From Buttiauxella gaviniae ATCC 51604 (lineage in GTDB: Bacteria > Pseudomonadota > Gammaproteobacteria > Enterobacterales > Enterobacteriaceae), in contig NZ_LXEP01000029.1 in NCBI RefSeq assembly GCF_001654835.1, forward strand, positions 1 to 64,000: a stretch of DNA of 64,000 nt, in the 5' to 3' direction. Every line of letters begins with the position of its first letter. Position 1 is the first letter of the stretch. The position numbers were made by a program, and so were the translations under genes. Under the pieces are notes generated by a model, which had not been told where the DNA came from, ran no database searches, and saw only the letters and a list, made by a program, of their open reading frames with translations. Below, one piece after another: positions 43,676 to 53,235 of this stretch.

Positions 43676-45429
43676 TGGTAAAACTTGTGATGAATGCCGC
43701 CGAGGCCAGCATTGCCGCTAAGCGCGTGATGCAGCGAGCGGATGAACTGGCGCAAATTAGCGAAACGCCAGGCCAACTTACCCGGGTCTATCTTTCGCAT
43801 GAGCATCTGCGTGCTAACCATCTGGTGGCGTGCTGGATGGAACAAATTGGCATGACCACCTGGCAGGATGCGGTGGGCAATATCTGCGGGCGCTATGAAG
43901 GGAAAAGGGAAGGCGCTCCGGCCATTTTGCTGGGGTCACATCTGGATACGGTGCGCAATGCCGGGCGTTACGATGGCATGTTAGGCGTATTAACCGCACT
44001 GGAAGTTGTCGCCTTTCTCCATGAACACCAGCTTCAATTAGAGCAAGCGATTGAAATCGTCGGTTTTGGCGACGAAGAAGGCACTCGCTTTGGTATCACA
44101 TTATTAGGCAGTCGGGGGCTAACCGGAAGCTGGCCTGGCAACTGGCTGGCATGTGTTGATGCTGCGGGAATTAGCGTTGCTCAGGCCCTGGCGAATGCGG
44201 GCTTTGACCCTGCGCGTATTCATGCGGCCCGGCGCAACCCGGAAGATTTCAGTGCTTATCTTGAGCTGCACATTGAACAAGGCCCGGTGCTGGAGCAGCA
44301 GGATCTTGCTCTGGGTGTGGTGACGGCCATCAACGGCGCGCGCCGTTTGAAATGCCGCTTTGTGGGTGAGGCGGGGCATGCGGGGACGGTGCCAATGAAC
44401 ATTCGTAAGGATGCACTCGCCGCCGCTGCCGCCTGGATGGTGTATGTCGAAGGCGCAACCCGCGCTTATTCCCCGGATATCGTGGCGACCGTGGGAACCT
44501 TGCACTGTTTACCGGGTGCCGCGAATGTCATTCCTGGTGAAATTCAGCTCACGCTGGATATTCGCAGCCCCGTGGATTCAAGTCTTGAAGCATTGCTGGA
44601 AAACTTATTAAGCAAGGCGCATGAGATTTCAGCCGAGCGTGGCATGACCTTCAGTGCTGAAACCTATTATTCGATTCCTGCCACACCTTGTGACGCCCGT
44701 TTGCAGCACCAGTTAACATCCGCCATTACTGCGGTGCAGGGGTTGAGTTTGTCACTGCCAAGTGGCGCGGGGCATGATGCAATTGCCATTGCCGAACAGT
44801 GGCCGGTAGGCATGCTGTTTGTGCGTTGCGACCGTGGCATTAGCCACCATCCGGCGGAGTTGGTTCTTGAGGCCGATGTTATGCAGGCCGTGCAGGCCTA
44901 TGCGCAGGCTGTCGTTGCGCTGGCGTCGAAAAGTGTTTTAGCTGAATTTAACGATGCGCCTGTGCAGGACGCTCTGAGCCTTGTTGCCCCTTGTGTTGCG
45001 ATACCCGCATGGGCTGAAAATGTCGTTGCCGCTCGTCCGTATTCGACCGTCGATGTATTGCAGCATTATGCTTCACAGCTCACTCATGAATGGGGAAGTG
45101 CTGAACTGGAACAGGCACTTTGTGCACATCCACGGATTGGTGAAAAAGCACAGGGCAGCGGCAAAGAAGCGGCTTTATCTAAAGGTGAGCAATCGGCTGT
45201 AGACACCCAAAACAGCGCGTTAACGCTCGCGCTGGCGCAGGGGAATGCTCAATATGAAGAGCGGTTTGGACGCGTGTTTCTTATTCGTGCGAAAGGGCGC
45301 AGCGGTGAAGATATTCTCGCTGAACTCCAACGCCGCCTGAACAATTCCCCCGCGCAGGAAGAAGTTGAAGCGCTGGAGCAATTACGCCAAATCACGTTAC
45401 TACGTCTCGAAGGAGTCTTTGCCCAATGA
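43675..45429 (+). CDS. hpxK: Fusion of allantoate amidohydrolase (HpxK) and OHCU decarboxylase
   Basis: A 584-aa two-domain protein. Residues 1 to about 415 are an M20-family Zn amidohydrolase of the allantoate amidohydrolase group: LLGSHLDTVRNAGRYDGMLG gives metal ligands His89 and Asp100, with GFGDEEGTRFG and GHAGTVPM following. Residues about 422-584 are a complete OHCU decarboxylase: catalytic His in CAHPRIGEK, SKGEQ, and FGRVFLIRAKGRS. The first domain makes ureidoglycine from allantoate; the second makes S-allantoin from OHCU. Two non-consecutive pathway steps are thus in one chain. ATG with AAGGA upstream; ATGA overlap with uraH. Confidence 0.9.
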   Translation: MVKLVMNAAEASIAAKRVMQRADELAQISETPGQLTRVYLSHEHLRANHLVACWMEQIGMTTWQDAVGNICGRYEGKREGAPAILLGSHLDTVRNAGRYDGMLGVLTALEVVAFLHEHQLQLEQAIEIVGFGDEEGTRFGITLLGSRGLTGSWPGNWLACVDAAGISVAQALANAGFDPARIHAARRNPEDFSAYLELHIEQGPVLEQQDLALGVVTAINGARRLKCRFVGEAGHAGTVPMNIRKDALAAAAAWMVYVEGATRAYSPDIVATVGTLHCLPGAANVIPGEIQLTLDIRSPVDSSLEALLENLLSKAHEISAERGMTFSAETYYSIPATPCDARLQHQLTSAITAVQGLSLSLPSGAGHDAIAIAEQWPVGMLFVRCDRGISHHPAELVLEADVMQAVQAYAQAVVALASKSVLAEFNDAPVQDALSLVAPCVAIPAWAENVVAARPYSTVDVLQHYASQLTHEWGSAELEQALCAHPRIGEKAQGSGKEAALSKGEQSAVDTQNSALTLALAQGNAQYEERFGRVFLIRAKGRSGEDILAELQRRLNNSPAQEEVEALEQLRQITLLRLEGVFAQ

Positions 45430-45758
45430 GCCAGTTAAGTACTCATGTTCTGGATACCGCGTTAGGGAAACCGGCGGCTGATGTGGTGATTCGACTTGAG
45501 CAGCTGATTGATGGCCGCTGGGAGGCGTTAGCCCAGGGCGCTACAGATGCGGATGGGCGTCTAAAAGCGTTCTGCGAGGATTTGGCTTGCGGGCAGTATC
45601 GGCTGACGGCGGAAATTGGTTTGTACTTTGCCGTGACACAGCGGGAAACTCTTTACCCTACCGCGCAAATTGACTTCGTGATACCGCAAAACGGCGGGCA
45701 TTATCACCTGCCGTTTTTGATTTCCCCGTGGTCGTGGTCGACGTACCGAGGGAGTTAA
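45426..45758 (+). CDS. uraH: 5-hydroxyisourate hydrolase (transthyretin-like)
   Basis: A 110-aa transthyretin-related HIU hydrolase (HpxT in Klebsiella) that converts 5-hydroxyisourate to OHCU. The N-terminal STHVLDTALGKPA motif and the C-terminal tetrapeptide YRGS define the family; active-site His, Arg and His are present. No signal peptide, so cytoplasmic. It supplies the substrate of the OHCU decarboxylase domain encoded just upstream, with which its start overlaps. Its TAA overlaps the yafV TAA on the opposite strand (shared TTAA). Confidence 0.93.
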   Translation: MSQLSTHVLDTALGKPAADVVIRLEQLIDGRWEALAQGATDADGRLKAFCEDLACGQYRLTAEIGLYFAVTQRETLYPTAQIDFVIPQNGGHYHLPFLISPWSWSTYRGS

Positions 45759-46522
45759 AGACTAAACGGATCGGCATCCTGCCATGCGGGGAACTTCTCG
45801 CGGTATTCTTGCAGTGCAATCAACGATAAATCGGCATCGAGGCGCATCGCTTGATGGGCTTCGCCATTCGCCAGAATTTCACCCTGCGGGTTAATGATCT
45901 TGCTGTCACCACGGTAATGATGGCCGTTTCCGTCGGTGCCCACGCGGTTGCAACCCGCGACATAGGCCTGGTTTTCAATGGCGCGGGCCACAAGCAAACT
46001 TTGCCAGTGCAGGGAGCGCGGGGCAGGCCAGTTAGCAACGTATAACGCCAGGTCATAATCATTGCGATTGCGAGAAAACACCGGGAAGCGCAAGTCGTAA
46101 CAAACCTGCGGCAGAATGCGCCATCCACGCCACTCGACGATGACCCGCTCGTTACCCGCCTGGTAATGGTGGTGCTCATCAGCCATGCGGAATAGATGGC
46201 GTTTATCGTAGAAATGGACTTTGCCGTCAGGCTGTACCAATAAGAAACGGTTCACCGGCCCACGATCGGTTTGCAGCGCGGCACTGCCGGCTATCATGGC
46301 CTGAGTTTGCTGGGCTTTGAACTGCATCCAGTCAATCACTTCCTCTTCAGCAAGCGATTGAATAGCGGCTTCCATCGCGAAACCGGTAGTGAACATTTCC
46401 GGCAAGACAATCAGATCGCGACCATGAATAGTATCTAACTGCACATCGAAATGGCGCAAGTTTGCCCCGCCGTCCATCCAGACCAGCGGTTGTTGCAGAA
46501 CGGTAATTTTCAAACCAGACAC
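45755..46522 (-). CDS. yafV: Omega-amidase/nitrilase-family protein YafV
   Basis: A 255-aa nitrilase-superfamily enzyme, omega-amidase type, acting on 2-oxoglutaramate-like deaminated glutamine products in the methionine/glutamine transaminase salvage. The Glu-Lys-Cys triad is in VLPEMFTTGF, FYDKRHLF and VCYDLRFP. GTG start at 46522 matches the E. coli N-terminus (SGLKITVLQQPLVW) with GAGG upstream; the open frame extends 12 codons further. First backbone gene right of the accessory block. The lysozyme inhibitor gene ivy, next to yafV in E. coli, is absent here. Confidence 0.93.
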   Translation of the reverse strand: MSGLKITVLQQPLVWMDGGANLRHFDVQLDTIHGRDLIVLPEMFTTGFAMEAAIQSLAEEEVIDWMQFKAQQTQAMIAGSAALQTDRGPVNRFLLVQPDGKVHFYDKRHLFRMADEHHHYQAGNERVIVEWRGWRILPQVCYDLRFPVFSRNRNDYDLALYVANWPAPRSLHWQSLLVARAIENQAYVAGCNRVGTDGNGHHYRGDSKIINPQGEILANGEAHQAMRLDADLSLIALQEYREKFPAWQDADPFSL

Positions 46523-46580
46523 AATCGGAAGCCTCATGATAAGCAGTGTTTCATTCACTTTAGCATGAGTTAAGAATAAA

Positions 46581-46600
46581 AAACCCGCCGAAGCGGGTTT
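46581..46600 (-). terminator. Terminator of fadE
   Basis: On the minus strand AAACCCGC-TTCG-GCGGGTTT is followed by TTTATT. A stable UUCG-type tetraloop. It separates fadE from yafV. Confidence 0.9.
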
Positions 46601-46620
46601 AGTATAGAGAGGTGGAGGGC

Positions 46621-49065
46621 TTATGCCGCTTCAATTTTACGATGCTTTTCCGGCACCTTAACCGGCATGGTCGCCAGCTCCTCTGGCTCAAACTCATCGA
46701 CGTTAATACTGCGCAGGCGGCTTGCTTCAGCTTTAGTGAGGATCGACGCTTCTTCTGCGTTGATCTTCCCTTCAGCCAGCCACTGTTTCGCTTGTTCATC
46801 AAGACGAGTAAATGACAGGTTCCGCCCGGTTTCTTTGCAGATGCGCAGGTGGATTGGCTCAGCAGCCATGACATCCATCAGTGCTTCTTCCAGCAGACCT
46901 GCCGGGTTGAACTCGCTTGGCGTCAGATACTGGCCACGACCAATGCGCGAGCGGGTAGCCGATGGGATCTGCATGATCTTCGCCAGTTTATGATCCAGCT
47001 TGTCAGATGGTGCATCGTAACGACGACCCAGCGGGAAGATAACGACACGCAACATGCCAGCCACAAACGCATTCGGGAAGTTACGCAGCAGATCGTCAAT
47101 CGCTTGTTCTGCCTGATACAACGCATCCTGAACGCCCCAGTGAACCAGTGGCAGGTCAGCTTCGTTACGACCTTCGTCGTCATAGCGTTTCAGCACCGAT
47201 GAAGCGAGGTACAACTGGCTCAGAATATCGCCCAGACGAGCAGAAATACGCTCGCGACGCTTAAGGCTGCCGCCCAATACCGCCATGGACACGTCTGACA
47301 GCAACGCCAGGTTGGCGCTCAGTCGGTTCATATACTGGTAGTAACGTTTGGTGGAATCTTTGGTCGGGGTGGCGCTGGTCAGGCCGTTGGTCAGACCGAG
47401 CCACAGGCTACGCATTTTGTTGCTACCCACGTGGCCGATATGCTTAAACAGCAGCTTATCGAACGCGTTAACATCATTGTTTTGCGCGGCAGTCATCTCT
47501 TCAAGCACATACGGATGGCAACGAATCGCACCCTGGCCGAATATAATCATGCTACGCGTCAGGATGTTTGCGCCTTCCACGGTAATCGCGATAGGTGCAC
47601 CCTGATAGGCACGTGCCACAAAGTTGGAATTGCCCAACATGATGCCTTTGCCGCCGAGAATATCCATTGCATCGAGAATCGCGCGTTGGCCACGGTGGGT
47701 GCAGTGGTACTTCACGATAGCTGACAGAACAGCAGGCTTCTCTCCAAGCATAATGCCGTAGGTCACCAGTGATGCGGCAGCATCCATCACATATGCGTTA
47801 CCCGCGATACGTGCCAGTGGTTCTTCAATGCCTTCCATTTTACCGATAGAGATTCTGAACTGACGACGGATATGGGCATAAGCACCCGTTGCCATCGCCA
47901 CAGATTTTAAACCGCCTGTGGAGTTGGATGGCAGAGTAATGCCACGGCCAACAGACAGACATTCCACCAGCATGCGCCAGCCCTGGCCGGCCATTTTCGG
48001 GCCACCGATGATGTAATCAATCGGGACGAAAATATCTTTACCGCGAGTCGGGCCGTTCTGGAATGGCACGTTAAGTGGGAAGTGGCGTTTACCAATTTCC
48101 ACACCCGGCGTGTGAGTTGGGATTAGCGCACAGGTAATACCGAGATCTTCTTCTTCGCCCAGCAAGTGATCCGGGTCAGACAGTTTAAATGCCAGGCCTA
48201 AAACGGTAGCAATTGGTGCGAGCGTAATGTAGCGCTTGTTCCAGGTCAGACGCATACCGAGAACTTGCTGACCTTGCCATTCGCCCATGCAGACAACGCC
48301 GGTATCAGGAATCGCACCTGCATCTGAGCCAGCTTCCGGGCTGGTCAGCGCAAAGCATGGGATCTCTTGCCCACGAGCCAGGCGTGGCAGGTAGTGATCT
48401 TTCTGCTCGTCAGTACCGTAATGTTGCAGCAATTCGCCTGGGCCTAATGAGTTAGGCACGCCGACTGTAATCGCTAGTATCCCGGAAACCCCAGACAGTT
48501 TTTGCAGTACGCGAGATTGTGCGTAAGCCGAAAACTCAAGACCGCCGTACTCTTTCTTGATGATCATCGCGAAGAAACGATGTTCTTTTAAATAAGCCCA
48601 CAGCTCTGGCGGTAAATCTGCCATTTCGTGTGTGATTTGGAAGTCATTTGCCAGGCGACACGCTTCCTCAACCGGGCCGTCGATAAAGGCTTGTTCTTCT
48701 TCAGTCAGTTTAGGCTGCGGATAGTTGTGCAGCTTTTCCCAATCCGGCTTGCCACGGAACAGATCGCCTTCCCACCAGGTTGTACCGGCATCGATAGCTT
48801 CTTTCTCAGTACGCGACATCGGCGGCATAACTTTGCGGAAGCTACGGAAAACCGGAGCGGAAATCAGAGATTTACGCATTGGGGTTAAGACGAACGGTAC
48901 CAGAATTATCGCGAGTGGAACCAGTACCCAGATAGACCAGATACCAGCAAAGCCAAGCGCGGCTGTCCACGCCAGTAGAATTACGCTACTGAGCAACAAA
49001 TTGACCTGGTGATAGAAAAGCACACCGAGGAGAACGACGGTTGCGACAATACTCAAAATCAACAT
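46621..49065 (-). CDS. fadE: Acyl-CoA dehydrogenase FadE
   Basis: An 814-aa FAD-dependent acyl-CoA dehydrogenase, same length as E. coli FadE, catalysing the first step of fatty acid beta-oxidation. Two N-terminal hydrophobic helices (about 1-20 and 24-70) suggest membrane association. The dehydrogenase core runs about 80-500 ([30 protein letters not shown]), followed by a long C-terminal helical domain of the FadE class. Start at 49065 has GGGAG upstream. A FadR operator lies just upstream. Confidence 0.96.
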   Translation of the reverse strand: MLILSIVATVVLLGVLFYHQVNLLLSSVILLAWTAALGFAGIWSIWVLVPLAIILVPFVLTPMRKSLISAPVFRSFRKVMPPMSRTEKEAIDAGTTWWEGDLFRGKPDWEKLHNYPQPKLTEEEQAFIDGPVEEACRLANDFQITHEMADLPPELWAYLKEHRFFAMIIKKEYGGLEFSAYAQSRVLQKLSGVSGILAITVGVPNSLGPGELLQHYGTDEQKDHYLPRLARGQEIPCFALTSPEAGSDAGAIPDTGVVCMGEWQGQQVLGMRLTWNKRYITLAPIATVLGLAFKLSDPDHLLGEEEDLGITCALIPTHTPGVEIGKRHFPLNVPFQNGPTRGKDIFVPIDYIIGGPKMAGQGWRMLVECLSVGRGITLPSNSTGGLKSVAMATGAYAHIRRQFRISIGKMEGIEEPLARIAGNAYVMDAAASLVTYGIMLGEKPAVLSAIVKYHCTHRGQRAILDAMDILGGKGIMLGNSNFVARAYQGAPIAITVEGANILTRSMIIFGQGAIRCHPYVLEEMTAAQNNDVNAFDKLLFKHIGHVGSNKMRSLWLGLTNGLTSATPTKDSTKRYYQYMNRLSANLALLSDVSMAVLGGSLKRRERISARLGDILSQLYLASSVLKRYDDEGRNEADLPLVHWGVQDALYQAEQAIDDLLRNFPNAFVAGMLRVVIFPLGRRYDAPSDKLDHKLAKIMQIPSATRSRIGRGQYLTPSEFNPAGLLEEALMDVMAAEPIHLRICKETGRNLSFTRLDEQAKQWLAEGKINAEEASILTKAEASRLRSINVDEFEPEELATMPVKVPEKHRKIEAA

Positions 49066-49086
49066 AAAGGAAACTCCCTTGCTTGT

Positions 49087-49103
49087 AGGAGGTCTGACCA
49101 CTT
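49087..49103 (-). promoter_or_regulatory. FadR operator of fadE
   Basis: On the minus strand AGTGGTCAGACCTCCTA contains the exact FadR core TGGTC-A-GACC. It lies 20-40 bp before the fadE start, positioned to block transcription when long-chain acyl-CoA is low. Confidence 0.75.
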
Positions 49104-49278
49104 GGATGTATTGGTTTTAGTTCATGTGGTTTTTTTTAGCAATATATTCACAAAATAATTACAACTCAGCTCACATTGTTACCGCACGGAACAGCAAAAG
49201 CAGGAGGATATGGCGCTTCTCGCGCTATCCGGTAAACTGCTGGGGTTAATCAATCGAAAAATACTGAAGGACATCCTC

Positions 49279-49860
49279 ATGTACCAGGATCTTATTCGTA
49301 ATGAATTGAATGAAGCGGCTGAAACGCTGGCTAACTTCCTGAAAGATGACGCTAACATTCATGCTATTCAGCGCGCTGCAGTATTGCTAGCTGATAGCTT
49401 TAAAGCAGGTGGCAAAGTGCTGTCATGCGGCAATGGTGGCTCACATTGTGATGCCATGCACTTTGCTGAAGAGTTGACAGGTCGCTACCGTGAAAATCGC
49501 CCAGGCTACCCGGCAATCGCGATTTCTGATGTCAGCCACATCTCTTGTGTGAGCAACGATTTTGGCTACGAGTACATCTTCTCTCGCTACATTGAAGCGG
49601 TAGGACGTGAAGGCGATGTGCTGCTGGGGATCTCCACTTCGGGTAATTCCGGTAACGTGATTAAAGCCATTGAAGCTGCACGTGCGAAAGGCATGAAAGT
49701 CATTACCCTGACCGGTAAAGACGGCGGGAAAATGGATGGAACAGCGGATGTCGAAATTCGTGTTCCACACTTTGGCTACGCTGACCGCATTCAGGAAATA
49801 CACATCAAAGTGATTCATATCCTGATTCAGTTGATTGAAAAAGAGATGGTTAAAGCTTAA
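49279..49860 (+). CDS. gmhA: Sedoheptulose-7-phosphate isomerase GmhA (LpcA)
   Basis: A 193-aa SIS-domain isomerase that starts ADP-heptose synthesis for the LPS inner core. The phosphate-binding loops [18 protein letters not shown] and [14 protein letters not shown] are clear. The start at 49279 has AAGGA upstream and gives the MYQDLI N-terminus of E. coli GmhA; the open frame begins 23 codons earlier. Divergent from fadE. Confidence 0.97.
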   Translation: MYQDLIRNELNEAAETLANFLKDDANIHAIQRAAVLLADSFKAGGKVLSCGNGGSHCDAMHFAEELTGRYRENRPGYPAIAISDVSHISCVSNDFGYEYIFSRYIEAVGREGDVLLGISTSGNSGNVIKAIEAARAKGMKVITLTGKDGGKMDGTADVEIRVPHFGYADRIQEIHIKVIHILIQLIEKEMVKA

Positions 49861-49870
49861 GTAGCTCTGT

Positions 49871-49907
49871 TCCCTCTCCCTCAGGGAGGGGGACTGGGTG
49901 AGGGTAG
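49871..49907. repeat. REP-like hairpin between gmhA and yafJ
   Basis: CCCTCTCCCT-C-AGGGAGGGG with a following CTGGGTGAGGG is typical of the short GC-rich intergenic repeats of enterics. It may stabilise the gmhA mRNA 3' end. Confidence 0.6.
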
Positions 49908-49927
49908 TTTAGTGGTGGGAGGTTAAA

Positions 49928-50695
49928 ATGTGCGAACTGCTCGGGATGAGCGCCAATGTACCTACGGATATTTGCTTTAGCTTTACCGGATTGGTGCAGC
50001 GTGGCGGAGGAACGGGGCCGCATAAAGACGGCTGGGGCATTACTTTCTATGAAGGTAAGGGATGTCGTACGTTCAAAGATCCGCAACCGAGTTTTAACTC
50101 ACCTATCGCAAAGCTTGTGCAGGATTACCCTATCAAATCTTGTTCAGTGGTCGCGCACATTCGTCAGGCTAACCGTGGCAAAGTGGCGCTTGAAAATACC
50201 CACCCTTTTACGCGCGAGTTATGGGGCCGCAACTGGACCTATGCCCACAATGGCCAGCTCAAAGGGCATCGTTCACTCGATACCGGCCCGTTCCGCCCGA
50301 TTGGCGAAACCGATAGCGAGCAAGCATTTTGCTGGCTGCTACATAAGCTGACGCAGCGTTATCCACGCACGCCAGGCAATATGCAAGCGGTGTTTCGCTA
50401 TATTACAGAGCTTGCGGTGCAATTGCGTGAGAAGGGCGTGTTCAATATGTTGCTGTCTGATGGGCGCTACGTGATGGCGTTCTGCTCCACCAATTTATAT
50501 TGGATAACCCGACGGGCACCGTTTGGTGTGGCAAAACTGTTGGATCAGGATGTGGAAATCGATTTTCAGGAAGAGACCACACTCAATGATGTGGTCACTG
50601 TGATCGCGACTCAACCTCTTACAGGTAACGAAACCTGGCACAAGATTGCACCAGGGGAGTCGGAATTATTTTGTCTCGGGGAGCGCGTAGTTTGA
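49928..50695 (+). CDS. yafJ: Class II glutamine amidotransferase YafJ
   Basis: A 255-aa class II (Ntn-type) glutamine amidotransferase domain protein. Cys2 ([15 protein letters not shown]) is the expected nucleophile after Met removal; [15 protein letters not shown] and the [10 protein letters not shown] stretch are glutaminase motifs. No synthase domain, so the acceptor is unknown; same length as E. coli YafJ. The 3' end overlaps yafK on the other strand by 30 bp. Confidence 0.94.
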   Translation: MCELLGMSANVPTDICFSFTGLVQRGGGTGPHKDGWGITFYEGKGCRTFKDPQPSFNSPIAKLVQDYPIKSCSVVAHIRQANRGKVALENTHPFTRELWGRNWTYAHNGQLKGHRSLDTGPFRPIGETDSEQAFCWLLHKLTQRYPRTPGNMQAVFRYITELAVQLREKGVFNMLLSDGRYVMAFCSTNLYWITRRAPFGVAKLLDQDVEIDFQEETTLNDVVTVIATQPLTGNETWHKIAPGESELFCLGERVV

Positions 50696-51403
50696 TGCCA
50701 ACTGCGGTTGTGTCGTAGGCGCAACCGGTTTGCTTATCACATAATTACCGCTAATTACCGACACGCCTGGCGGCTGGTGATTCGCCGTGAAGTAGTCATA
50801 TCCCGGCTTCAGCTGTTTCCAGAAGTTGATGTAATAAGAGTACTTGTGGCGTTCCATGTTGGCATCTGTCATGCGGAACGGATAAATGCTCACCTGCACG
50901 CTTGGTTGACCAAAGACTAAAGCCCCGGTAACAAACTGGAAGATCTCATCAATGTTGGTGTCGGTCATGGCATAGCAGCCAATAGAGACGCAAGCACCGT
51001 GGATCATCAGATATTGACCCTGATAACCATGCTGGCGATCAAACTCGTTCGGGAAGCCAATATTAATGGCTTTATAGAAGCGGCTATCAGGTTTTAGCTG
51101 GCTACGGTTCACGTTATAAAAACCTTCAGGACTTTTAAAATCACCCTGACGTTGTTTAGGACCTAGCCCACCGGAATAATTACAGATGCTATAGCTGTCG
51201 AGTAATTGGAACTTCTCGCCCATCTTCACATATAGCTCTAGCGTGCGCTCTTCCTTAAATATTTGAATATAAACAGGAGAGCCCATGAGTTGTTGCTTGA
51301 ATTCTTTACTGACAGGCGTGTTGGACGTGTTGCCGCTTAATAAGCTGGCAAACGACATGCACGGTATCAGAAGCATCGCAATAATGAGTGCGATCTTACG
51401 CAT
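50666..51403 (-). CDS. yafK: L,D-transpeptidase-family protein YafK (DpaA/LdtF)
   Basis: A 245-aa secreted YkuD-domain protein with a Sec signal peptide (about 1-20, [17 protein letters not shown]). The catalytic motif is [14 protein letters not shown], with the Cys nucleophile. E. coli YafK (DpaA) removes Braun lipoprotein from peptidoglycan rather than forming cross-links. The C-terminal tail after residue 205 is low-complexity. Convergent overlap with yafJ. The upstream 485 bp form the nqr control region. Confidence 0.92.
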   Translation of the reverse strand: MRKIALIIAMLLIPCMSFASLLSGNTSNTPVSKEFKQQLMGSPVYIQIFKEERTLELYVKMGEKFQLLDSYSICNYSGGLGPKQRQGDFKSPEGFYNVNRSQLKPDSRFYKAINIGFPNEFDRQHGYQGQYLMIHGACVSIGCYAMTDTNIDEIFQFVTGALVFGQPSVQVSIYPFRMTDANMERHKYSYYINFWKQLKPGYDYFTANHQPPGVSVISGNYVISKPVAPTTQPQLASNYALPETK

Positions 51404-51708
51404 ACTGCTTTATTCCTTGAAAAACTTATACCAAATGCCAGGACGGCAAAAAGAGACCCAAAATCAGAATACTCTGTATCAGGAGCGCTCACATTAGCAT
51501 CGTTCTGAATTTTCGCAAGCCCAACGCAGGGGGTGTAACGCTATTAATTTGGACTTTATACAATACTTCTGAAAAGGGGAAGGATTCGCTTTTTGCGTAA
51601 CAGCTCGCATAGCTGCATATCTGTGTGTTGTTTTGTGCCCCTTCTAGCCTCTAATGATGCTAAAATCCCCACCGAATGTTGACCTGCGGATATGAACGGA
51701 AACTATCC

Positions 51709-51743
51709 ATAAGTCAGTTGTCCCGCTTGTCGGGGCGACTTAT
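51709..51743 (+). other. Two-part hairpin in the nqr leader
   Basis: Outer stem ATAAGTC / GACTTAT (7 bp) encloses a 4-nt bulge and an inner stem GTCCCG / CGGGGC with a CTTGT loop. There is no T run after it, so it is not a simple terminator. Confidence 0.55.
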
Positions 51744-51805
51744 ACCTCCCTCTCGCAATAGTGAATGGATGCGTTTCCTGTTTTCACCGCTTTATGTGTC
51801 GCATC

Positions 51806-51825
51806 GGTTGAACGTTAATTCAACC
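51806..51825. other. Inverted repeat 64 bp before nqrA
   Basis: Perfect 7-bp repeat GGTTGAA-CGTTAA-TTCAACC. It could be a protein operator or a second leader hairpin. The nearby GGATG (51768) and CATCC (51826) could pair alternatively. Confidence 0.5.
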
Positions 51826-51888
51826 CATCCGTTGTCGGCTACAGTTTTTTGTCGGTATGTTTAAGCCAATTTTAAACGTGATAACCTT

Positions 51889-53232
51889 ATGATAAAAATC
51901 AAAAAAGGTCTGGACTTGCCTATTGCCGGTTTGCCGGAACAGCAAATCCATGACGGCCCTGCGATACCTTTCGTGGCCCTACTCGGTGAAGAGTATGTCG
52001 GCATGCGCCCTTCTATGCTTGTGCAGGAAGGTGACAAGGTATTGAAAGGCCAGCCTCTCTTCGAAGATAAAAAGAACCCTGGCGTGCTCTTTACCGCTCC
52101 TGCGAGTGGAACTGTAAAGGCGATTAATCGTGGTGAACGTCGCGTACTGCAATCTCTGGTTATTGAGGTTCAGGGTGATGAACAGGTCGCTTTTGAACGG
52201 TTTGCACCAGAAAACCTTGGCAAACTGCCGCGTGAAACTGTTCAGGCACAGCTGCTATCTTCTGGACTATGGACTGCACTTCGTACGCGACCATTCAGTA
52301 AAGCACCGCAACCTGCGAGCATTCCGGCGGCCATTTTTGTGACCGCCATTGATACCAACCCGCTGGCAGTCGATCCGCAACCCATTATTCGCGCACATCG
52401 CGAAATGTTTGATGCGGGCTTAACACTGTTGTCACGGCTGACTGATGGAAAAGTCCATGTATGCCAGGCAGGTGGCGGTAAATTGGGCGGCCATGCTTCC
52501 GGACAAGTGACGTTTAATGAATTTGCCGGTCCTCACCCTGCCGGGTTAGTGGGCACACACATTCACTTCCTGGAACCTGTTAGCCTGCAAAAAACGGTAT
52601 GGCATCTTAACTACCAGGATGTGATTGCCATCGGCAAATTATTTATTGAAGGTGAATTGTGGACCGAACGCGTTATTGCGTTAGCCGGCCCACAGGTTAA
52701 AAAACCACGCCTGATTCGCACTCGCCTGGGAGCCTCTCTGGAAGTGCTCACAGCCGGTGAGCTGGAAGAAGGCGAAAACCGCATCGTATCCGGTTCTGTG
52801 TTAAGTGGAACCATGGCAGTAGGCCCTCGAGCCTGGCTTGGTCGTTTCCACCTGCAGGTCACGGTTCTGAAAGAAGGGCGTGAAAAAGAACTGTTTGGCT
52901 GGGTAATGCCGGGAGCCGATAAATATTCGATTACACGCACCACAGTTGGCCACTTCCTGAAGCGCAAACTATTTAACTTCTCAACCGATACCAATGGTGG
53001 CGAACGCGCAATGGTGCCAATTGGCAACTATGAACGTGTCATGCCGCTGGATATTCTGGCCACGATGTTATTGCGCGACTTACTGGCAGGAGATACTGAC
53101 AGCGCTCAATTGCTGGGGTGTCTGGAGCTGGATGAAGAAGATTTGGCGCTTTGTACCTACGTTTGCCCGGGGAAATATGAGTATGGCCCGGTGCTACGCG
53201 AGGTATTAACCCGCATCGAGCAGGAAGGATAA
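51889..53232 (+). CDS. nqrA: Na+-translocating NADH:quinone reductase subunit A
   Basis: A 447-aa cytoplasmic subunit of the Na+-NQR respiratory complex, which oxidises NADH, reduces ubiquinone and pumps Na+. The N-terminus [18 protein letters not shown] and the barrel-sandwich region ([19 protein letters not shown], about 70-88) are typical. NqrA contributes to the quinone site with NqrB. First gene of nqrABCDEF-nqrM; 3 bp separate it from nqrB. E. coli K-12 lacks this operon, while Klebsiella carries it at this position near dinB. Confidence 0.97.
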   Translation: MIKIKKGLDLPIAGLPEQQIHDGPAIPFVALLGEEYVGMRPSMLVQEGDKVLKGQPLFEDKKNPGVLFTAPASGTVKAINRGERRVLQSLVIEVQGDEQVAFERFAPENLGKLPRETVQAQLLSSGLWTALRTRPFSKAPQPASIPAAIFVTAIDTNPLAVDPQPIIRAHREMFDAGLTLLSRLTDGKVHVCQAGGGKLGGHASGQVTFNEFAGPHPAGLVGTHIHFLEPVSLQKTVWHLNYQDVIAIGKLFIEGELWTERVIALAGPQVKKPRLIRTRLGASLEVLTAGELEEGENRIVSGSVLSGTMAVGPRAWLGRFHLQVTVLKEGREKELFGWVMPGADKYSITRTTVGHFLKRKLFNFSTDTNGGERAMVPIGNYERVMPLDILATMLLRDLLAGDTDSAQLLGCLELDEEDLALCTYVCPGKYEYGPVLREVLTRIEQEG

Positions 53233-53235
53233 GTC

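Larger units (their letters stand above)
51404..51888 (+). promoter_or_regulatory. Control region and structured leader of the nqr operon
   Basis: A 485-bp gap between divergent yafK and nqrA with no convincing gene. It contains several inverted repeats: CAGCT-CGCAT-AGCTG (51601-51615), a two-part hairpin at 51709-51743 and GGTTGAA-CGTTAA-TTCAACC at 51806-51825. A possible -35 TTGACC at 51680 lies upstream. The density of paired segments suggests an RNA leader that affects nqr expression; that is inference. The distance is unusual for an enteric operon without such a leader. Confidence 0.5.

Noticed and set aside
51676-51864. A 62-codon open frame before nqrA
   Set aside because: No ribosome site or family; it runs through the hairpins of the leader.
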